A DNA stretch of 64,000 nucleotides from contig NZ_AJXU01000028.1 in assembly GCF_000264315.1 (NCBI RefSeq), forward strand, positions 334,254 to 398,253, given 5' to 3'. The translations under genes were made by a program, and so were the position numbers. Position 1 is the stretch's first letter. Each line of letters starts with the position of its first letter. This DNA comes from Rhodanobacter fulvus Jip2. GTDB taxonomy: Bacteria; Pseudomonadota; Gammaproteobacteria; Xanthomonadales; Rhodanobacteraceae. Positions 51,559 through 63,963 of the stretch are shown here, piece by piece. A model generated the notes under the pieces. That model saw only the letters and a list, made by a program, of their open reading frames with translations. It searched no databases and was not told the DNA's origin.

Positions 51559-51720
51559 GCCCTGTCTCCGGAAAGCCTGCGGGATGCAAGCGTCCCCCTT
51601 GTAATGCGGTTGCGGTCGACGGGCCGTGACCGCGTGGTTCGAAGGATGTTGCGCGTGCGTGCCTGACGCGGCATTCACGGTGGGCGGGCAAGCTTGGGGC
51701 CTTTCTCCAAGGGCGGCTTC

Positions 51721-52629
51721 ATGACCCACGCCGACGACCTCCACGATTGCCTGATCATCGGTGCCGGCCCGGCGGGGCTTACGGCAGCGACCTATCTGGC
51801 CCGGTTCCGCCGCCGCATCGTGGTGCTGGACGACGGGCATAGCCGCGCCCGCTGGATTCCGGCCAGCCACAATTGCCCGGGCTTTCCCTTTGGCGTGGCC
51901 GGCAACGCATTGCTGGCACGCTACCGCGCGCATGCGCAGGAATACGGTGCGCCGATCACGCAGACGCGGGTGAAAACGCTGCTGAGGCGGGATGCCGTTT
52001 TCGTGGCCAGCGACGGACAACGCGAATGGCGCGCGCCCCATCTGATCCTCGCTACCGGCGTGGTGGATCGAGTGCCCGACATGGCGAATGTCGAGGACGC
52101 CATCCACCGTGGCGTGGTGCGCCTTTGCGCGGTTTGCGATGGCTACGAAGCACGCGACGAGGTGATCGGCGTACTTGCCCCAGCGGCCGTCGTACTCGAT
52201 CACGCCGAATACCTGCGTACGTTTTCGCGCCGGGTCGTCGCCCTGATGATGGACAGATCCGGCGCCGTCGACAGCGCATGGCGCGAGCGCGCCGAGCGCA
52301 TCGGCATCGCCGTGTATCCCGCACCCATGCGCTTGTCGCTTTCCGACAAGGGTTGTCGTGCCGATTTCGCCCATGGCGAACCGTTGTACCTGGACACGCT
52401 TTATCCGGTGCTGGGCGCCGACGTGCAATCCGGGCTGGCTCGCGCGCTGGGTGCACGATTCAATGACGTCGGCGAGCTGCACGTGGACAAGCGGATGCAC
52501 ACCAGCGTGGATGGCCTGTACGCCATCGGTGACGTGGTCAGCGGGCTCAACCAGATCAGCGTGGCAGTGGGCCACGCGGCAATCGCCGCAAGCGCCGTGC
52601 ATCAACGTCTTCCGCCGAATCCCTGCTGA
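51721..52629 (+). CDS. Thioredoxin-reductase-like FAD oxidoreductase with unusual NADPH site
   Basis: A protein of 302 residues with the TrxR layout. FAD binding is [20 protein letters not shown]; the redox pair is C136/C139 ([12 protein letters not shown]); [20 protein letters not shown] is the C-terminal FAD motif. Where TrxR has GGGxxA for NADPH, this protein reads [18 protein letters not shown], without glycines. It may use another donor, as ferredoxin-type or oxygen-reacting relatives do. It follows an AGGGCGG site and precedes the GMC oxidoreductase by 124 bp. Confidence 0.87.
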   Translation: MTHADDLHDCLIIGAGPAGLTAATYLARFRRRIVVLDDGHSRARWIPASHNCPGFPFGVAGNALLARYRAHAQEYGAPITQTRVKTLLRRDAVFVASDGQREWRAPHLILATGVVDRVPDMANVEDAIHRGVVRLCAVCDGYEARDEVIGVLAPAAVVLDHAEYLRTFSRRVVALMMDRSGAVDSAWRERAERIGIAVYPAPMRLSLSDKGCRADFAHGEPLYLDTLYPVLGADVQSGLARALGARFNDVGELHVDKRMHTSVDGLYAIGDVVSGLNQISVAVGHAAIAASAVHQRLPPNPC

Positions 52630-52753
52630 CGACGGAGCGCTCGAACCACCGGGCCAACGGCCTATACAATCCCGTCGGGAAACTTGCATATACTTCCGCC
52701 GCTGGGGGCAGCAGGGACGGCGGCACATAACCGTGCGTCAGGGAGATCCGCGA

Positions 52754-54436
52754 GTGATAGTCGACTACCAGGATGGTTTGTCTACCGCAGATATCGAAGC
52801 TGATCTTTGCGTCATCGGCGCGGGACCGGCAGGCATCGCCATTGCGCAGTCGTTCGTGGGGACGTCGGTGAATGTCTGTCTCATCGAAGGTGGCGGCCTT
52901 GCTGGGGAGCATGAAACGCAGGCGCTGTATGAAGGTTCGTCCATTGGACCATTGCCGTTCGACGCGTCGACATCACGCATGCGGGCGTTCGGCGGAAGCT
53001 GCAATCTCTGGGGCGGCGGCTGCATTCCACTGGCCGAACTCGACCTGGCCGCGCGTGATTGGGTACCGCACAGCGGCTGGCCCATTTCCTACGCCGAGCT
53101 CGAACCACATTACCGCCGGGCGCAGAAGTTCTGCGGCATTGGCGAGAAGGCCTTCGAATCGGGTTCGTTTCTCCAATCATCGCCACGTCCGCCCATCGCG
53201 TTCGACGAAGCCAGCGGGCTGGTCAATCGAACATTCGTCAGCACCCCCGTGATCTTCAGCGACGCCTATCGCGGCGAACTGGAGCGCGCGCCGAATATCC
53301 GGGTGCTGCTGCACGCGAACCTGCTGGAATTGCGGGCCTCGCCCGGTGGCAGCGCCGTGCAAAGCGCCGCTATCGGCTCGATCGCCGGACGCCGCAGCAT
53401 GGTTCGCGCGCGCCACTACGTCTTGGCTTGTGGTGGCCTGGAGAACGCGCGAGCGCTGCTGCTTTCCAATGCCGTGGCACCCAATGGACTCGGCAACGAC
53501 CACGATGTGGTCGGCCGCTATTTCATGGACCACCCCAGTAGCAGGCTAGGCGCGATTTTCGGCGTGGGTGGCGATCAGGTTCTACGACCGTATGACCGTG
53601 ACCTGGGCGAGGGAGATGTCCCCTCCTATCCGGAGATCACGCTCTCCGATGAGGCGCAGCGTGTCCGCAAGCTGTTGAACGCACGCGTTCACGCGTTTCC
53701 GGTGGAAAGAACGGTACCCCGTGGCTTGCAGGCCTTGCGGCAACTGCGTGCCAGCTGGCGCCGTACCGGGGGCGAGCCGACGGTGGAGGAGCGACTCTGC
53801 ACTGCCTTGAACCACCGCCCGAGAATGGTGCAGCCGTCCGACGCCTCGTCCGCGATGCTGGCGTTGCGTACCGGTATCGGCGCCGTCGATATCCTGCGGG
53901 CGTTTGTGAACAAGTTGAACGATCGTCCCAGCGTGGAAAGCGATCATGTCGATCTCGTCGGCTTTTTCGAGCAGGCGCCGAATCCCCAGAGCCGGGTGAT
54001 GCTTTGCGATGACCGGGATGCCCTGGGTCTGCGGAAGATCTGCGTGGATTGGCGGCTCACCGAGCTCGACCTCCATACCTACCGCGTCGCGACGGAAATG
54101 TTCGGCCAGAACGTGGCTCGTGCGTGCGGGGGGCGCTTCGAGCCGGAGGCCTGGTTGCGCGACGGCAGCCAGGTACCGCCGATGTACACCACCGCCCATC
54201 ACCTGGGCACCACGCGGATGGCGGACGACCCGAAGAGGGGCGTGGTCGATCGTCATGGCAAGGTGCATGGCGTAGGCAACCTGCACGTGGCCGGCAGTTC
54301 CGTGTTCCCGACCGGCGGCTGGGCGTTTCCGACACTCACGATCGTCGCGTTGAGCCTGCGCCTGGCCGAAAACCTCAAGGCGAAACTGCGATCGGACGCA
54401 CCGGCCGAGATGGGAGATCAGGCGAACGCCGCCTGA
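52754..54436 (+). CDS. GMC-family FAD oxidoreductase
   Basis: A protein of 560 residues starting at a GTG with GGGAG eight bases upstream. FAD motif VIGAGPAGIAIAQSF near the N-terminus, the GSCNLWGGG stretch (about 85-95) and the C-terminal YTTAHHLGTTRMADDPK and NLHVAGSSVFPTGGWAFPTL mark GMC oxidoreductases, here of the type near choline/glucose dehydrogenases. The His in TTAHHLG is the likely catalytic base. No signal peptide is seen. The substrate is unknown; such proteins are sometimes linked to glycan or secondary-metabolite tailoring, but no such cluster surrounds it. Confidence 0.88.
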   Translation: MIVDYQDGLSTADIEADLCVIGAGPAGIAIAQSFVGTSVNVCLIEGGGLAGEHETQALYEGSSIGPLPFDASTSRMRAFGGSCNLWGGGCIPLAELDLAARDWVPHSGWPISYAELEPHYRRAQKFCGIGEKAFESGSFLQSSPRPPIAFDEASGLVNRTFVSTPVIFSDAYRGELERAPNIRVLLHANLLELRASPGGSAVQSAAIGSIAGRRSMVRARHYVLACGGLENARALLLSNAVAPNGLGNDHDVVGRYFMDHPSSRLGAIFGVGGDQVLRPYDRDLGEGDVPSYPEITLSDEAQRVRKLLNARVHAFPVERTVPRGLQALRQLRASWRRTGGEPTVEERLCTALNHRPRMVQPSDASSAMLALRTGIGAVDILRAFVNKLNDRPSVESDHVDLVGFFEQAPNPQSRVMLCDDRDALGLRKICVDWRLTELDLHTYRVATEMFGQNVARACGGRFEPEAWLRDGSQVPPMYTTAHHLGTTRMADDPKRGVVDRHGKVHGVGNLHVAGSSVFPTGGWAFPTLTIVALSLRLAENLKAKLRSDAPAEMGDQANAA

Positions 54437-54518
54437 TTCCCTTCATTACGGGGTTTTCCGGCATCCCAAAACCGCGTCGTCTGGCGCCATGACCAGGCGG
54501 CTGCAGCCGTTGCGACGC

Positions 54519-55076
54519 TCAGACCAGGTGCCGGCGCACCCATGCCACGTAACGGTCGACGAAACCCTGCAGGAATTTTTCGGTGCCGTCGTTGCTGACG
54601 TGGCCCTTCTCATCGATCAAGGTATCGTCCTTGAAATGCACGAAAACCTCGGGTTGCGCCAGCGTTGACACGTCCAGATAGGCCAGCGTGTTGCGCAGAT
54701 GCTGCTGCGCCATGGCGCTGCCCACCGCGCCGATCGAGGCGCCGATCACCGCCCCCGGCTTGCCTGCGAACGAGTTGGTGCCCCAGGGTCGGGACCCGAT
54801 ATCAAGCGCGTTCTTCAGCACGCCGGGCACCGAGCGGTTGTATTCGGGGGTAACGAACAGCAGCGCGTCGGCGGCCTCCACCTGGTGTTTCAGGCGCTGG
54901 CACTCGGCCGGGTAATCGCCGTCGAAATCCTGGTTGTAGAGGGGCAAGTTGTCGATTCGGATGTGCTCGAACTCCACCCCCTCAGGCGCCAGCCGCTCCA
55001 CGGCGAGCGCCAACCGGCGATTGATGGATGCCTTGCGCAGGCTGCCGACGAATACCGCTACCTTGATCTTGCCCAT
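54519..55076 (-). CDS. NADPH-dependent FMN reductase
   Basis: A flavodoxin-fold protein of 185 residues. GSLRKASINRRLA binds the FMN phosphate; TPEYNRSVPGVLKNALDIGS is the second signature of chromate/quinone-type reductases (ChrR, YieF). The ATG at 55076 has GGAG at a usable distance. Probably reduces quinones or metals with NAD(P)H, protecting from one-electron cycling. It converges on the GMC gene. Confidence 0.92.
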   Translation of the reverse strand: MGKIKVAVFVGSLRKASINRRLALAVERLAPEGVEFEHIRIDNLPLYNQDFDGDYPAECQRLKHQVEAADALLFVTPEYNRSVPGVLKNALDIGSRPWGTNSFAGKPGAVIGASIGAVGSAMAQQHLRNTLAYLDVSTLAQPEVFVHFKDDTLIDEKGHVSNDGTEKFLQGFVDRYVAWVRRHLV

Positions 55077-55357
55077 GTGTTTGGCTCCGAGAGGTTGAGG
55101 TCCAGTTTGATGCGCCGACCAGTATAGGTTCCTCCGTGTCAGGCACCGTGATGACGCCCGGTTCGGGCCGAAACGCCCCCATGGCACGCCGATTGCTTTG
55201 CCAACCTCACGGATCACACTGATTTTTCAGGCTTTCTTGCCGCCCCGCCCCGTGCAACAATGGAGAGACGCCAAAGCGCATGCTCCGGGCATGACGGACT
55301 TGCTGCAAGGAATACGCATAGTCAGGTGAGGGGAAGTCAACGTTCAAGGAACGGTCG

Positions 55358-57097
55358 ATGGCTAGGTCGAAAACAATCAGCGCTTTTTGCCACCTCCCGT
55401 GGCTCGGCTGTCTGATGCTGAGCCTGCTGTCGATTGGCATTGTCCGCGCCGCCACGCCACTGGATGGCGCGTGGCGCACGGTGCATGCGGGCGATACGCC
55501 GCAACAGGTACTGCAGGATTTTCACGACGGCACGCTGACCCGCTTCGATCCCGCCATGCTGCAGCAGTTCCCGCGCAGCAACCTTGGCAGTTGGGTCGTG
55601 CTTGCCCCGCAGCCTCCCTGGATAGATGAAGAAAGGGTGCTGGCGATTTACCCGCCGCCGGCCGGCGTCATTTCCGTCTATCCCGCAGCAACCGACGTCG
55701 CCGCCCCCTTGTCGCGCAGGGATTTTTCGACACCGATCCATGGCCACGGGCGGCTGGCGTGGTACGTGCCGACAACACAACCGCCCTCCATGCCGATCGT
55801 GCTGAAGTTCGAACCCACGGCCGCCGTCGCCGCACCCGTACGGTTCGATCTGCAGCCGTGGGGCGAATATCTGCAGAAGGACGCCAACTGGCTGGTTTTC
55901 GCCACCGCGTGTTTCGCCGTGATGCTGGCGATGGTGCTGATGGCACTGTGTTTTTCGCTGATGCTGCGCGACGTCACCTACGCCTGGTACGCGGGCTACA
56001 TCCTCTGCTATGCGCTGATACAGGCCGCGCAGAGCGGCTTCCTGTTTCATCCGCTGGAGTGGCATTGGCTGGACGGGATAACACCCGCGCTCGAAGCCAT
56101 AGCCACCGCCGCCTCGGTGGCATTCGCTTCGCTGTTCATGGTGCGGTTCTGCGAATTGCAGCGCTATGCACCGCTGCTGCGTGTTCTCATCGGCGGGCTG
56201 GCCGTCTGCATGGCGGCGCTGGTCGTCATGCAAGGTAGCCGCGTCGAGCTGCTCCAGCAGAGGATGTCATTGCTGCTCAATCCGCTGCTGTTGCTGGGTG
56301 CCACCTTGCTGTCCATCGCCGCCATCATCGCCGCCGCGCGCGGTTCCAGGCATGCGTGGTTTTTCCTGGTCGGTTGGGTACCGTTGCTGGCACTTACGGC
56401 GATCAGCAGCGCACAGATGAATGGCGCGCTGTCCAGTCTGGGCTGGATCAACCAGGCTGCGCTTGGCGTAGGTGCGTTCGAGGCCATCGTGTTGTCGCTG
56501 GGCCTGGCCGACCGTGCACTGGTGCTGCGCCGCGACCGCGACACCGTGCGCGTACTGGCCGAACGCGACATGCTGACCAATGCCTTCAACCGCCGTGCAT
56601 GGATCGAGCGCGCCGAGAAGGCGCTGGCCGGCGATCCCCCGCAATCACTGGCCGCCCTGTTCCTGGACCTGGATCATTTCAAGCAGCTCAACGACCACCA
56701 CGGCCACAGCGCGGGTGACCATGCGCTGACGGCGGTGGCGGCAGCGCTTGAAACGGAGCTGCGACCCACCGACGTTTTCGGCCGCTATGGCGGCGAGGAA
56801 TTCGTGGTCCTGCTGACCGGTGCCACGGTGGCGCAAGCGATGCAGGTGGCCACCCGGCTGTGCCGCCGCGTGCACCGGCTGGAGATTCCGGTGGACGAGG
56901 GAGAACAGCGGCTCACGATCAGCATCGGCATCGCCATGCGCGTCGACGGCGACACCGTTGCGTCACTGGTGGATCGTGCCGACCAGGCCATGTACAAGGC
57001 CAAGCTGGGTGGCCGCAACCGCACCTTCCTGCATCGTGTCGCCACGCCACACTCGGCGCGTCCGCGGTTGCATATCATCGATGGAAATGGCCGATAA
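55358..57097 (+). CDS. 7TM-DISM diguanylate cyclase
   Basis: A protein of 579 residues. A signal/leader helix (1-32) precedes a periplasmic DISMED2-like sensor (35-175); seven membrane helices follow (about 187-390); a GGDEF domain occupies about 405-560. The catalytic motif is YGGEEF (near 477), and an RPTD inhibitory site sits five residues before it, so it is probably active and feedback-inhibited by c-di-GMP. 7TM-DISM sensors tend to bind carbohydrates. Together with the degenerate HD-GYP protein it suggests a c-di-GMP network. Confidence 0.93.
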   Translation: MARSKTISAFCHLPWLGCLMLSLLSIGIVRAATPLDGAWRTVHAGDTPQQVLQDFHDGTLTRFDPAMLQQFPRSNLGSWVVLAPQPPWIDEERVLAIYPPPAGVISVYPAATDVAAPLSRRDFSTPIHGHGRLAWYVPTTQPPSMPIVLKFEPTAAVAAPVRFDLQPWGEYLQKDANWLVFATACFAVMLAMVLMALCFSLMLRDVTYAWYAGYILCYALIQAAQSGFLFHPLEWHWLDGITPALEAIATAASVAFASLFMVRFCELQRYAPLLRVLIGGLAVCMAALVVMQGSRVELLQQRMSLLLNPLLLLGATLLSIAAIIAAARGSRHAWFFLVGWVPLLALTAISSAQMNGALSSLGWINQAALGVGAFEAIVLSLGLADRALVLRRDRDTVRVLAERDMLTNAFNRRAWIERAEKALAGDPPQSLAALFLDLDHFKQLNDHHGHSAGDHALTAVAAALETELRPTDVFGRYGGEEFVVLLTGATVAQAMQVATRLCRRVHRLEIPVDEGEQRLTISIGIAMRVDGDTVASLVDRADQAMYKAKLGGRNRTFLHRVATPHSARPRLHIIDGNGR

Positions 57098-57150
57098 CAG
57101 GCTTTCGCCGCTGGCGCCCACGTTGACGTCTGCTGAAGCCTCTGGCTCGA

Positions 57151-59418
<2,268 letters not shown>

Positions 59419-59456
59419 GGCATGGTCTTGGGTTGGTTGGACAGCCGCGGCATGGA

Positions 59457-59963
59457 TCAATGCGGCGGCATCATTGGCAGGCTGAAAGATGGCGCCATCA
59501 AGGCGCGCAACGCCGCCTTTCGGCTCAGATCTTTCTGGCGGCCAAAGCGTTCGCAGAGTCGAATCTGGTCATCGATCGATGGCACCGGCACGGCCACGCC
59601 GCCCACACCGATGAGCACGAGTTTGTCTGGCCATACCGGTTGCCAACCGCCATCGGCAAAAAGTTCGAGCGCACCCATCACCTCGACCGGCGCGCCGGGG
59701 AAGCGGAAGTGGGCGAAGTGCGAGCGGAACCGATCGCTGTCCGGCGGGGTGAACGCGGGCTCGCGTCGCGGCGCCCAAAGCGTCATCAGTGCCTCGGCAT
59801 CGGCGCGCGAGGTCAGCACATCCACGTCCGCCACGCTGGCCTGCGCACCGAGCAGCAGGGCCGCCGTGCTGCCGATCAGGCACCAAGGATCGACGCAATG
59901 CACATGCAGGTCGGGCACGATTTCGGCGAGGGTGGCATAGAGCGCGGGCGTGAGGTGGCTCAT
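59457..59963 (-). CDS. Nucleotidyltransferase-like protein
   Basis: A protein of 168 residues. GSTAALLLGAQASVADVDVL shows the GS...DxD pattern of minimal nucleotidyltransferases. Later, VEVMGALELFADGGWQPVW and PVPSIDDQIRLCERFGRQKD follow, as in several NTP_transf_5-like families. Its ATG overlaps the stop of the GNAT gene (ATGA), so the two are translated together. No HEPN partner is seen, so it need not be a toxin-antitoxin. Confidence 0.7.
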   Translation of the reverse strand: MSHLTPALYATLAEIVPDLHVHCVDPWCLIGSTAALLLGAQASVADVDVLTSRADAEALMTLWAPRREPAFTPPDSDRFRSHFAHFRFPGAPVEVMGALELFADGGWQPVWPDKLVLIGVGGVAVPVPSIDDQIRLCERFGRQKDLSRKAALRALMAPSFSLPMMPPH

Positions 59964-60502
59964 GCGCGGCGCCGACGCCATTGTTCGCGACTCTGGCCCC
60001 AGATATCCATCGTCATATCCTGGTACGGAGGAGGCAGTTTGCCCTGGCCTTTCATCGTCGAGCCCAGGCGCTTCGCTACGTTCTGCGAGGCGACATTGCC
60101 GGGGTCGATGCAATGGATGATGTCGTCCCAACCGAGCGTGTCCAGCGCCCAGTCGATGGCGGCAACACCGGCTTCGGTGGCATAGCCCTTGCCCCAGGCG
60201 CGCGGATGAAAGGCGTAGCCGATCTCGTTGCCCGGCCAACCCTCCGGTTTCCATGGGCCGATCTGGCCCATCCACAGGCCGCTGTCCTTCTCGATCACGC
60301 CGAACATGCCGAAGCCCTGCACGAACCAGGCGCCCGGTTGCCACAAAAAGCGCCGCCATGCCTCCGCCCGCGTCACCGGCCCGCCAATGAACCGGCTCGC
60401 ATCGGCGTCGCCCTGCAACTCCGCAAAGCCGTCGAAATCCTCGGCACACGGCGGGCGCAGGATCAAGCGGTCGGTTTCCAGCGTCGGACCAAAATGTGTC
60501 AT
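59960..60502 (-). CDS. GNAT acetyltransferase (RimJ/RimL type)
   Basis: A protein of 180 residues. LETDRLILRPPCAEDFDGFA is the standard start, WMGQIGPWKPEGWPGNEIGY and AFHPRAWGKGYATEAGVAAI bind acetyl-CoA, and HCIDPGNVASQNVAKRLG ends the fold. It probably acetylates a protein N-terminus or small amine. It leads the two-gene unit with the nucleotidyltransferase-like gene. Confidence 0.9.
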   Translation of the reverse strand: MTHFGPTLETDRLILRPPCAEDFDGFAELQGDADASRFIGGPVTRAEAWRRFLWQPGAWFVQGFGMFGVIEKDSGLWMGQIGPWKPEGWPGNEIGYAFHPRAWGKGYATEAGVAAIDWALDTLGWDDIIHCIDPGNVASQNVAKRLGSTMKGQGKLPPPYQDMTMDIWGQSREQWRRRRA

Positions 60503-60546
60503 GCCTTCGCTACCCTCGCCCGGCCTTCGGAAGAAGCGCCAACAAA

Positions 60547-61716
60547 TCAGAACGCATTGATGCCAGTCAGTTCGCGGCCCACCACCAATTCGTGCACCGT
60601 CTCGGTGCCCTCATAGGTAATCACCGACTCCAGGTTCAACGCGTGACGGATGGCCGAATGTTCGGTGGTGATGCCGGCACCGCCGAGGATGTCGCGGCAT
60701 TGGCGTGCGATGTCGATGGCCATGCGACAGTTGTTCCATTTCGCTAGCGACACCTGGGTCGGCTGCATCTTGCCCGCGTCCTTCAGCCGGCCGAGCTGCA
60801 GCGACAGCAGCTGCGCGGTGGTGATGCGCCGGGCCATGTCGGCCAGCTTCAGCTGCACCGCCTGATTGGACGCCAGCGGCTTGCCGAACAGGATGCGCTG
60901 GGCGGTGTAGTCGAGCACTTCCTTGAGGCAGGCCTGTGCGGCGCCGATCGGGCCCCAGGTGATGCCGTAGCGCGCCTGCGTGAGGCAGCCCAGCGGACCC
61001 TTCAAGCCTTTCACGTTGGGCAGGCGCGCGCTGTCCGGCACGCGCACGTTGTCGAAGAACAACGCGCTGGTGACCGAGGCGCGCAGGCTCATCTTCTTGT
61101 GGATTTCCTGCGCCTTGAAGCCGGCCGTGTCGGTCGGCACCACGAAGCCCTGGATGCCGTCCTCGGTCTGCGCCCACACGATCGCGATGTGCGCCAGGTT
61201 GCCGTTGGTGATCCACATCTTGGCGCCGTTGATGACCCAGTCGCCGCCATCCTTCTTCGCGTTGGTCTTCATGTTGGCCGGATCGGAGCCGCCGTGCGGT
61301 TCGGTCAGGCCGAAACAGCCGATCACCTCGCCAGCAGCCATCGGCGGCAGGTAATGCTTCTTCTGCTCCTCGCTGCCGTAGGCGAAGATCGGGTACATGC
61401 ACAGCGAGCTCTGCACCGACGCAAAACTGCGCAGGCCCGAATCGCCGCGTTCCAGCTCCTGGCAGATCAGGCCATAGCTGACGCCGTTCATGCCGGCGCC
61501 GCCGTATTCCTCCGGGATGGTGGCGCCAAGCAGGCCGAGGCCGGCGATCTCCGGGATCAGCTCCTTCGGGAAGCGGCCCTGGTCGAAGCAGTCGCCGATG
61601 ATCGGCAACACGCGTTCGTCGACGAAACGGCCGACGGAGTCCTGCACCAGGCGCTCCTCGTCGGTGAGCAGCGAACGAACATCGTACAGATCGAGCGGGT
61701 CGAGACGGGTAGCCAT
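60547..61716 (-). CDS. gcdH: Acyl-CoA dehydrogenase, probably glutaryl-CoA dehydrogenase
   Basis: A protein of 389 residues with the acyl-CoA dehydrogenase fold: GLTEPHGGSDPANM, WITNGNLAHIAIVWAQ, RYGITWGPIGAAQACLKEV and the catalytic glutamate E369 in TYEGTETVHELV. The R-Y-G-I-T-W-G stretch and VHELVVGRELTG are closer to glutaryl-CoA dehydrogenases than to short-chain enzymes. It would decarboxylate glutaryl-CoA to crotonyl-CoA in lysine/tryptophan breakdown. Single gene, start at 61716. Confidence 0.88.
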   Translation of the reverse strand: MATRLDPLDLYDVRSLLTDEERLVQDSVGRFVDERVLPIIGDCFDQGRFPKELIPEIAGLGLLGATIPEEYGGAGMNGVSYGLICQELERGDSGLRSFASVQSSLCMYPIFAYGSEEQKKHYLPPMAAGEVIGCFGLTEPHGGSDPANMKTNAKKDGGDWVINGAKMWITNGNLAHIAIVWAQTEDGIQGFVVPTDTAGFKAQEIHKKMSLRASVTSALFFDNVRVPDSARLPNVKGLKGPLGCLTQARYGITWGPIGAAQACLKEVLDYTAQRILFGKPLASNQAVQLKLADMARRITTAQLLSLQLGRLKDAGKMQPTQVSLAKWNNCRMAIDIARQCRDILGGAGITTEHSAIRHALNLESVITYEGTETVHELVVGRELTGINAF

Positions 61717-61897
61717 GCAATGGAGTCCGTAGGTCAAGGCAAGCTCCGCATTCTAGTCCGGCCACCCGGAGCGGTCATGGCAAGCTGCAGCATCGGCGAT
61801 AGGCGCAGCGGCAGGGCCGTGGGACAATCGTCGCGCCCCGCTCATCGCGCAGCATGCATGCTGCGATCGAAGCTTCCCTGCCCCTCTTCGGATACCC

Positions 61898-62773
61898 ATG
61901 TTCAAAGGCATCCTGCTCGGTTTTCTGGCCTTTGCCGCCTTCGCGCTGAGCGACGCGTTCGTGAAGCTCTTGCACGGCTCGCTGCCTGCTTATGAAGCGG
62001 TATTTTTCGGCGCCTTGCTGGGCCTGAGCGCACTGCCCTTCATCAAGGGAGAGGGCGACCGCTGGAGCGAGGTTCTGCTCGCGCAACGCCAGGGTTTGTG
62101 GGTCGTGCGCGCAGTCGCCAGCGCCATCGGCACCACCGCCGCCGTGATCGCGTTCACCGCGCTGCCGATGGCCGAGGCCTTCGCACTGATCTTCCTGATG
62201 CCGATCTTCGTCACCATCCTGTCGGTGCTGGTGCTGAAGGAACACGTCGGCTGGCGCCGCTGGTCGGCGGTAGTGGCTGGCTTCCTCGGTGTACTGGTGG
62301 TGCTGCGGCCGGGCTTCCGCGAACTCGGCGCCGGCCATCTTGCCGCGCTTGTCTGCGGCCTTGCCGGTGCCATCTCGATGATTGCCCTGCGCCTGTCCGG
62401 GCCGCACGAAAAACGCATCACGTTGTACGGCGCCGGCGTGATCGGCTCGACGACGCTCGCCGGCATGCTGATGCTGACCAACTTTAGCTGGCCGCACCTG
62501 GACCAATGGCTGTTGCTGCTCGGCTACGGCCTGCTTGCCGCACTCGGCGCGGTGTTGCTGATGCTGGCCACGCGCCGGGCGCCGGCGAATCACGTGGCAC
62601 CCACCCAGTACAGCCAGATGCTGTGGGCCGTGCTGCTGGGCTACGTGCTGTTCGGCGACCAGCTGGATTGGCCCATGGCGGTCGGCATTGCCATCATCCT
62701 TGGCGCCGGCCTGTTCACCTTCATACGCGAGGACAAGGTCACCCGCTGGTGGAAGCGCACGCGGGTGGTGTGA
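61898..62773 (+). CDS. EamA/DMT-family transporter
   Basis: A protein of 291 residues with ten predicted membrane helices in two EamA repeats. ALSDAFVKLLHGSLPAYEAV starts repeat one; LMLATRRAPANHVAPTQYSQ belongs to the second. DMT transporters export amino acids or other metabolites; substrate unknown. Divergent from gcdH with 181 bp between starts. Confidence 0.88.
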   Translation: MFKGILLGFLAFAAFALSDAFVKLLHGSLPAYEAVFFGALLGLSALPFIKGEGDRWSEVLLAQRQGLWVVRAVASAIGTTAAVIAFTALPMAEAFALIFLMPIFVTILSVLVLKEHVGWRRWSAVVAGFLGVLVVLRPGFRELGAGHLAALVCGLAGAISMIALRLSGPHEKRITLYGAGVIGSTTLAGMLMLTNFSWPHLDQWLLLLGYGLLAALGAVLLMLATRRAPANHVAPTQYSQMLWAVLLGYVLFGDQLDWPMAVGIAIILGAGLFTFIREDKVTRWWKRTRVV

Positions 62774-62960
62774 CGCGGCCCTCAGTCCGCGGCTTCCACT
62801 GCATGCCGTGGATCACCATCAAGGCCGGGATCAACCCGATGCCTGCTCGTATTGCTTTTCGCACGCATGCTCATCTCTCCGTTCACGACCGTGCGCATAC
62901 GGCAGAGTCGCGCGCCTGGCCGCTCCAGTGACAGGCGTCATCCGCCGCCATGGACTTGCG

Positions 62961-63890
62961 TCACCGGTTGCTAACGCCGTGGGGCACATGCCCCGTCGCC
63001 ACATGCATGCGCGCGGATTCCACGTTGGCCGGGGAATCGTCGAAAAAGATGTCGGCGCCGAAGGCATCCAGGAATGGCCCCTTGTCGCGGCCCCCCAGGA
63101 ACAGTGCCTCGTCGATGCGCACGCCCCAGCGGCGCAGGGTGAGGATGACGCGCTTGTGCGCGGGCGCGGAACGGGCCGTGACCAATGCCGTGCGGATCGG
63201 TGAGTCTTCGGCGGGAAACGCCGCCTGCAAGCGGTGCAGCGCGGTGAGAAAGCCGCGAAACGGGCCCACCGAAAGCGGCTCGGCGGCATGCTCGGCCTCG
63301 CTACGATGGAACGCTTCCAACCCTTCCTCGCGCGACACGCGTTCGCCCTCATCGCCAAACAGCACGGCATCGCCATCGAACGCGATACGCAACTGCTCGC
63401 TGGCGCGCGGCGGCGCGGTGCTGGGCAGGATGGTGGCGGCGGCTACACCGGCGGCGAGCGCGCGGCCGACGTCTTCGGCATTGGCGGAAAGAAACAGATC
63501 CGCCTTGAACGGCGCGATGTAATCCGACGTCGGCGCGCCGCTGGTAAAGGCCGCGCGGCTGATCTCCAGTTTGTAATGCTGTATCGCGTTGAAAATGCGC
63601 AAACCGGTGTCGCCGGAATTGCGCGACAGCAGGATCACCTCGACCGGCGGCACGTCACCGGCCAGCTTGTTGAGCCCCAACAGTTTCTGTACCAGCGGAA
63701 ACGCCACGCCGGGCTGCAGGATCTCGTTCTCGTGCTCGATCTGGAAGTTGCGATAAGCATCCAGCCCGTCGCGTTCGAACAGCGAGTGGCTGTCGCCGAG
63801 GTCGAACAACGCACGCGAGGAAATGGCCACGACCAGTCGGTTGTCGCCGGCAGCCGCCGGATCGTGCGCGTCGACGGGAAGAGTGGTCAT
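62961..63890 (-). CDS. Cytosolic 5'-nucleotidase (PF06189 family)
   Basis: A protein of 309 residues starting MTTLPVDAHD with AGGACGC before it. The family stretches are LVVAISSRALFDLGDSHSLF, EILQPGVAFPLVQKLLGLNK, VEVILLSRNSGDTGLRIFNA and DIFFDDSPANVESARMHV. It should dephosphorylate nucleoside monophosphates. The 187 bp between its stop and the EamA gene hold no clear feature. A longer frame to 63971 has no support. Confidence 0.9.
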   Translation of the reverse strand: MTTLPVDAHDPAAAGDNRLVVAISSRALFDLGDSHSLFERDGLDAYRNFQIEHENEILQPGVAFPLVQKLLGLNKLAGDVPPVEVILLSRNSGDTGLRIFNAIQHYKLEISRAAFTSGAPTSDYIAPFKADLFLSANAEDVGRALAAGVAAATILPSTAPPRASEQLRIAFDGDAVLFGDEGERVSREEGLEAFHRSEAEHAAEPLSVGPFRGFLTALHRLQAAFPAEDSPIRTALVTARSAPAHKRVILTLRRWGVRIDEALFLGGRDKGPFLDAFGADIFFDDSPANVESARMHVATGHVPHGVSNR

Positions 63891-63963
63891 GCGTCCTGTG
63901 CCTGATGGGGGGAATGGTTTTGAATCTAGCAAAGGTGGGGTGTGGGTGGGTGGAGACGAGCTT

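Noticed and set aside
59457..60502. Toxin-antitoxin pair (nucleotidyltransferase plus GNAT)
   Set aside because: The GNAT is of RimJ/RimL form with no RHH antitoxin, and the nucleotidyltransferase-like gene has no HEPN or antitoxin partner.
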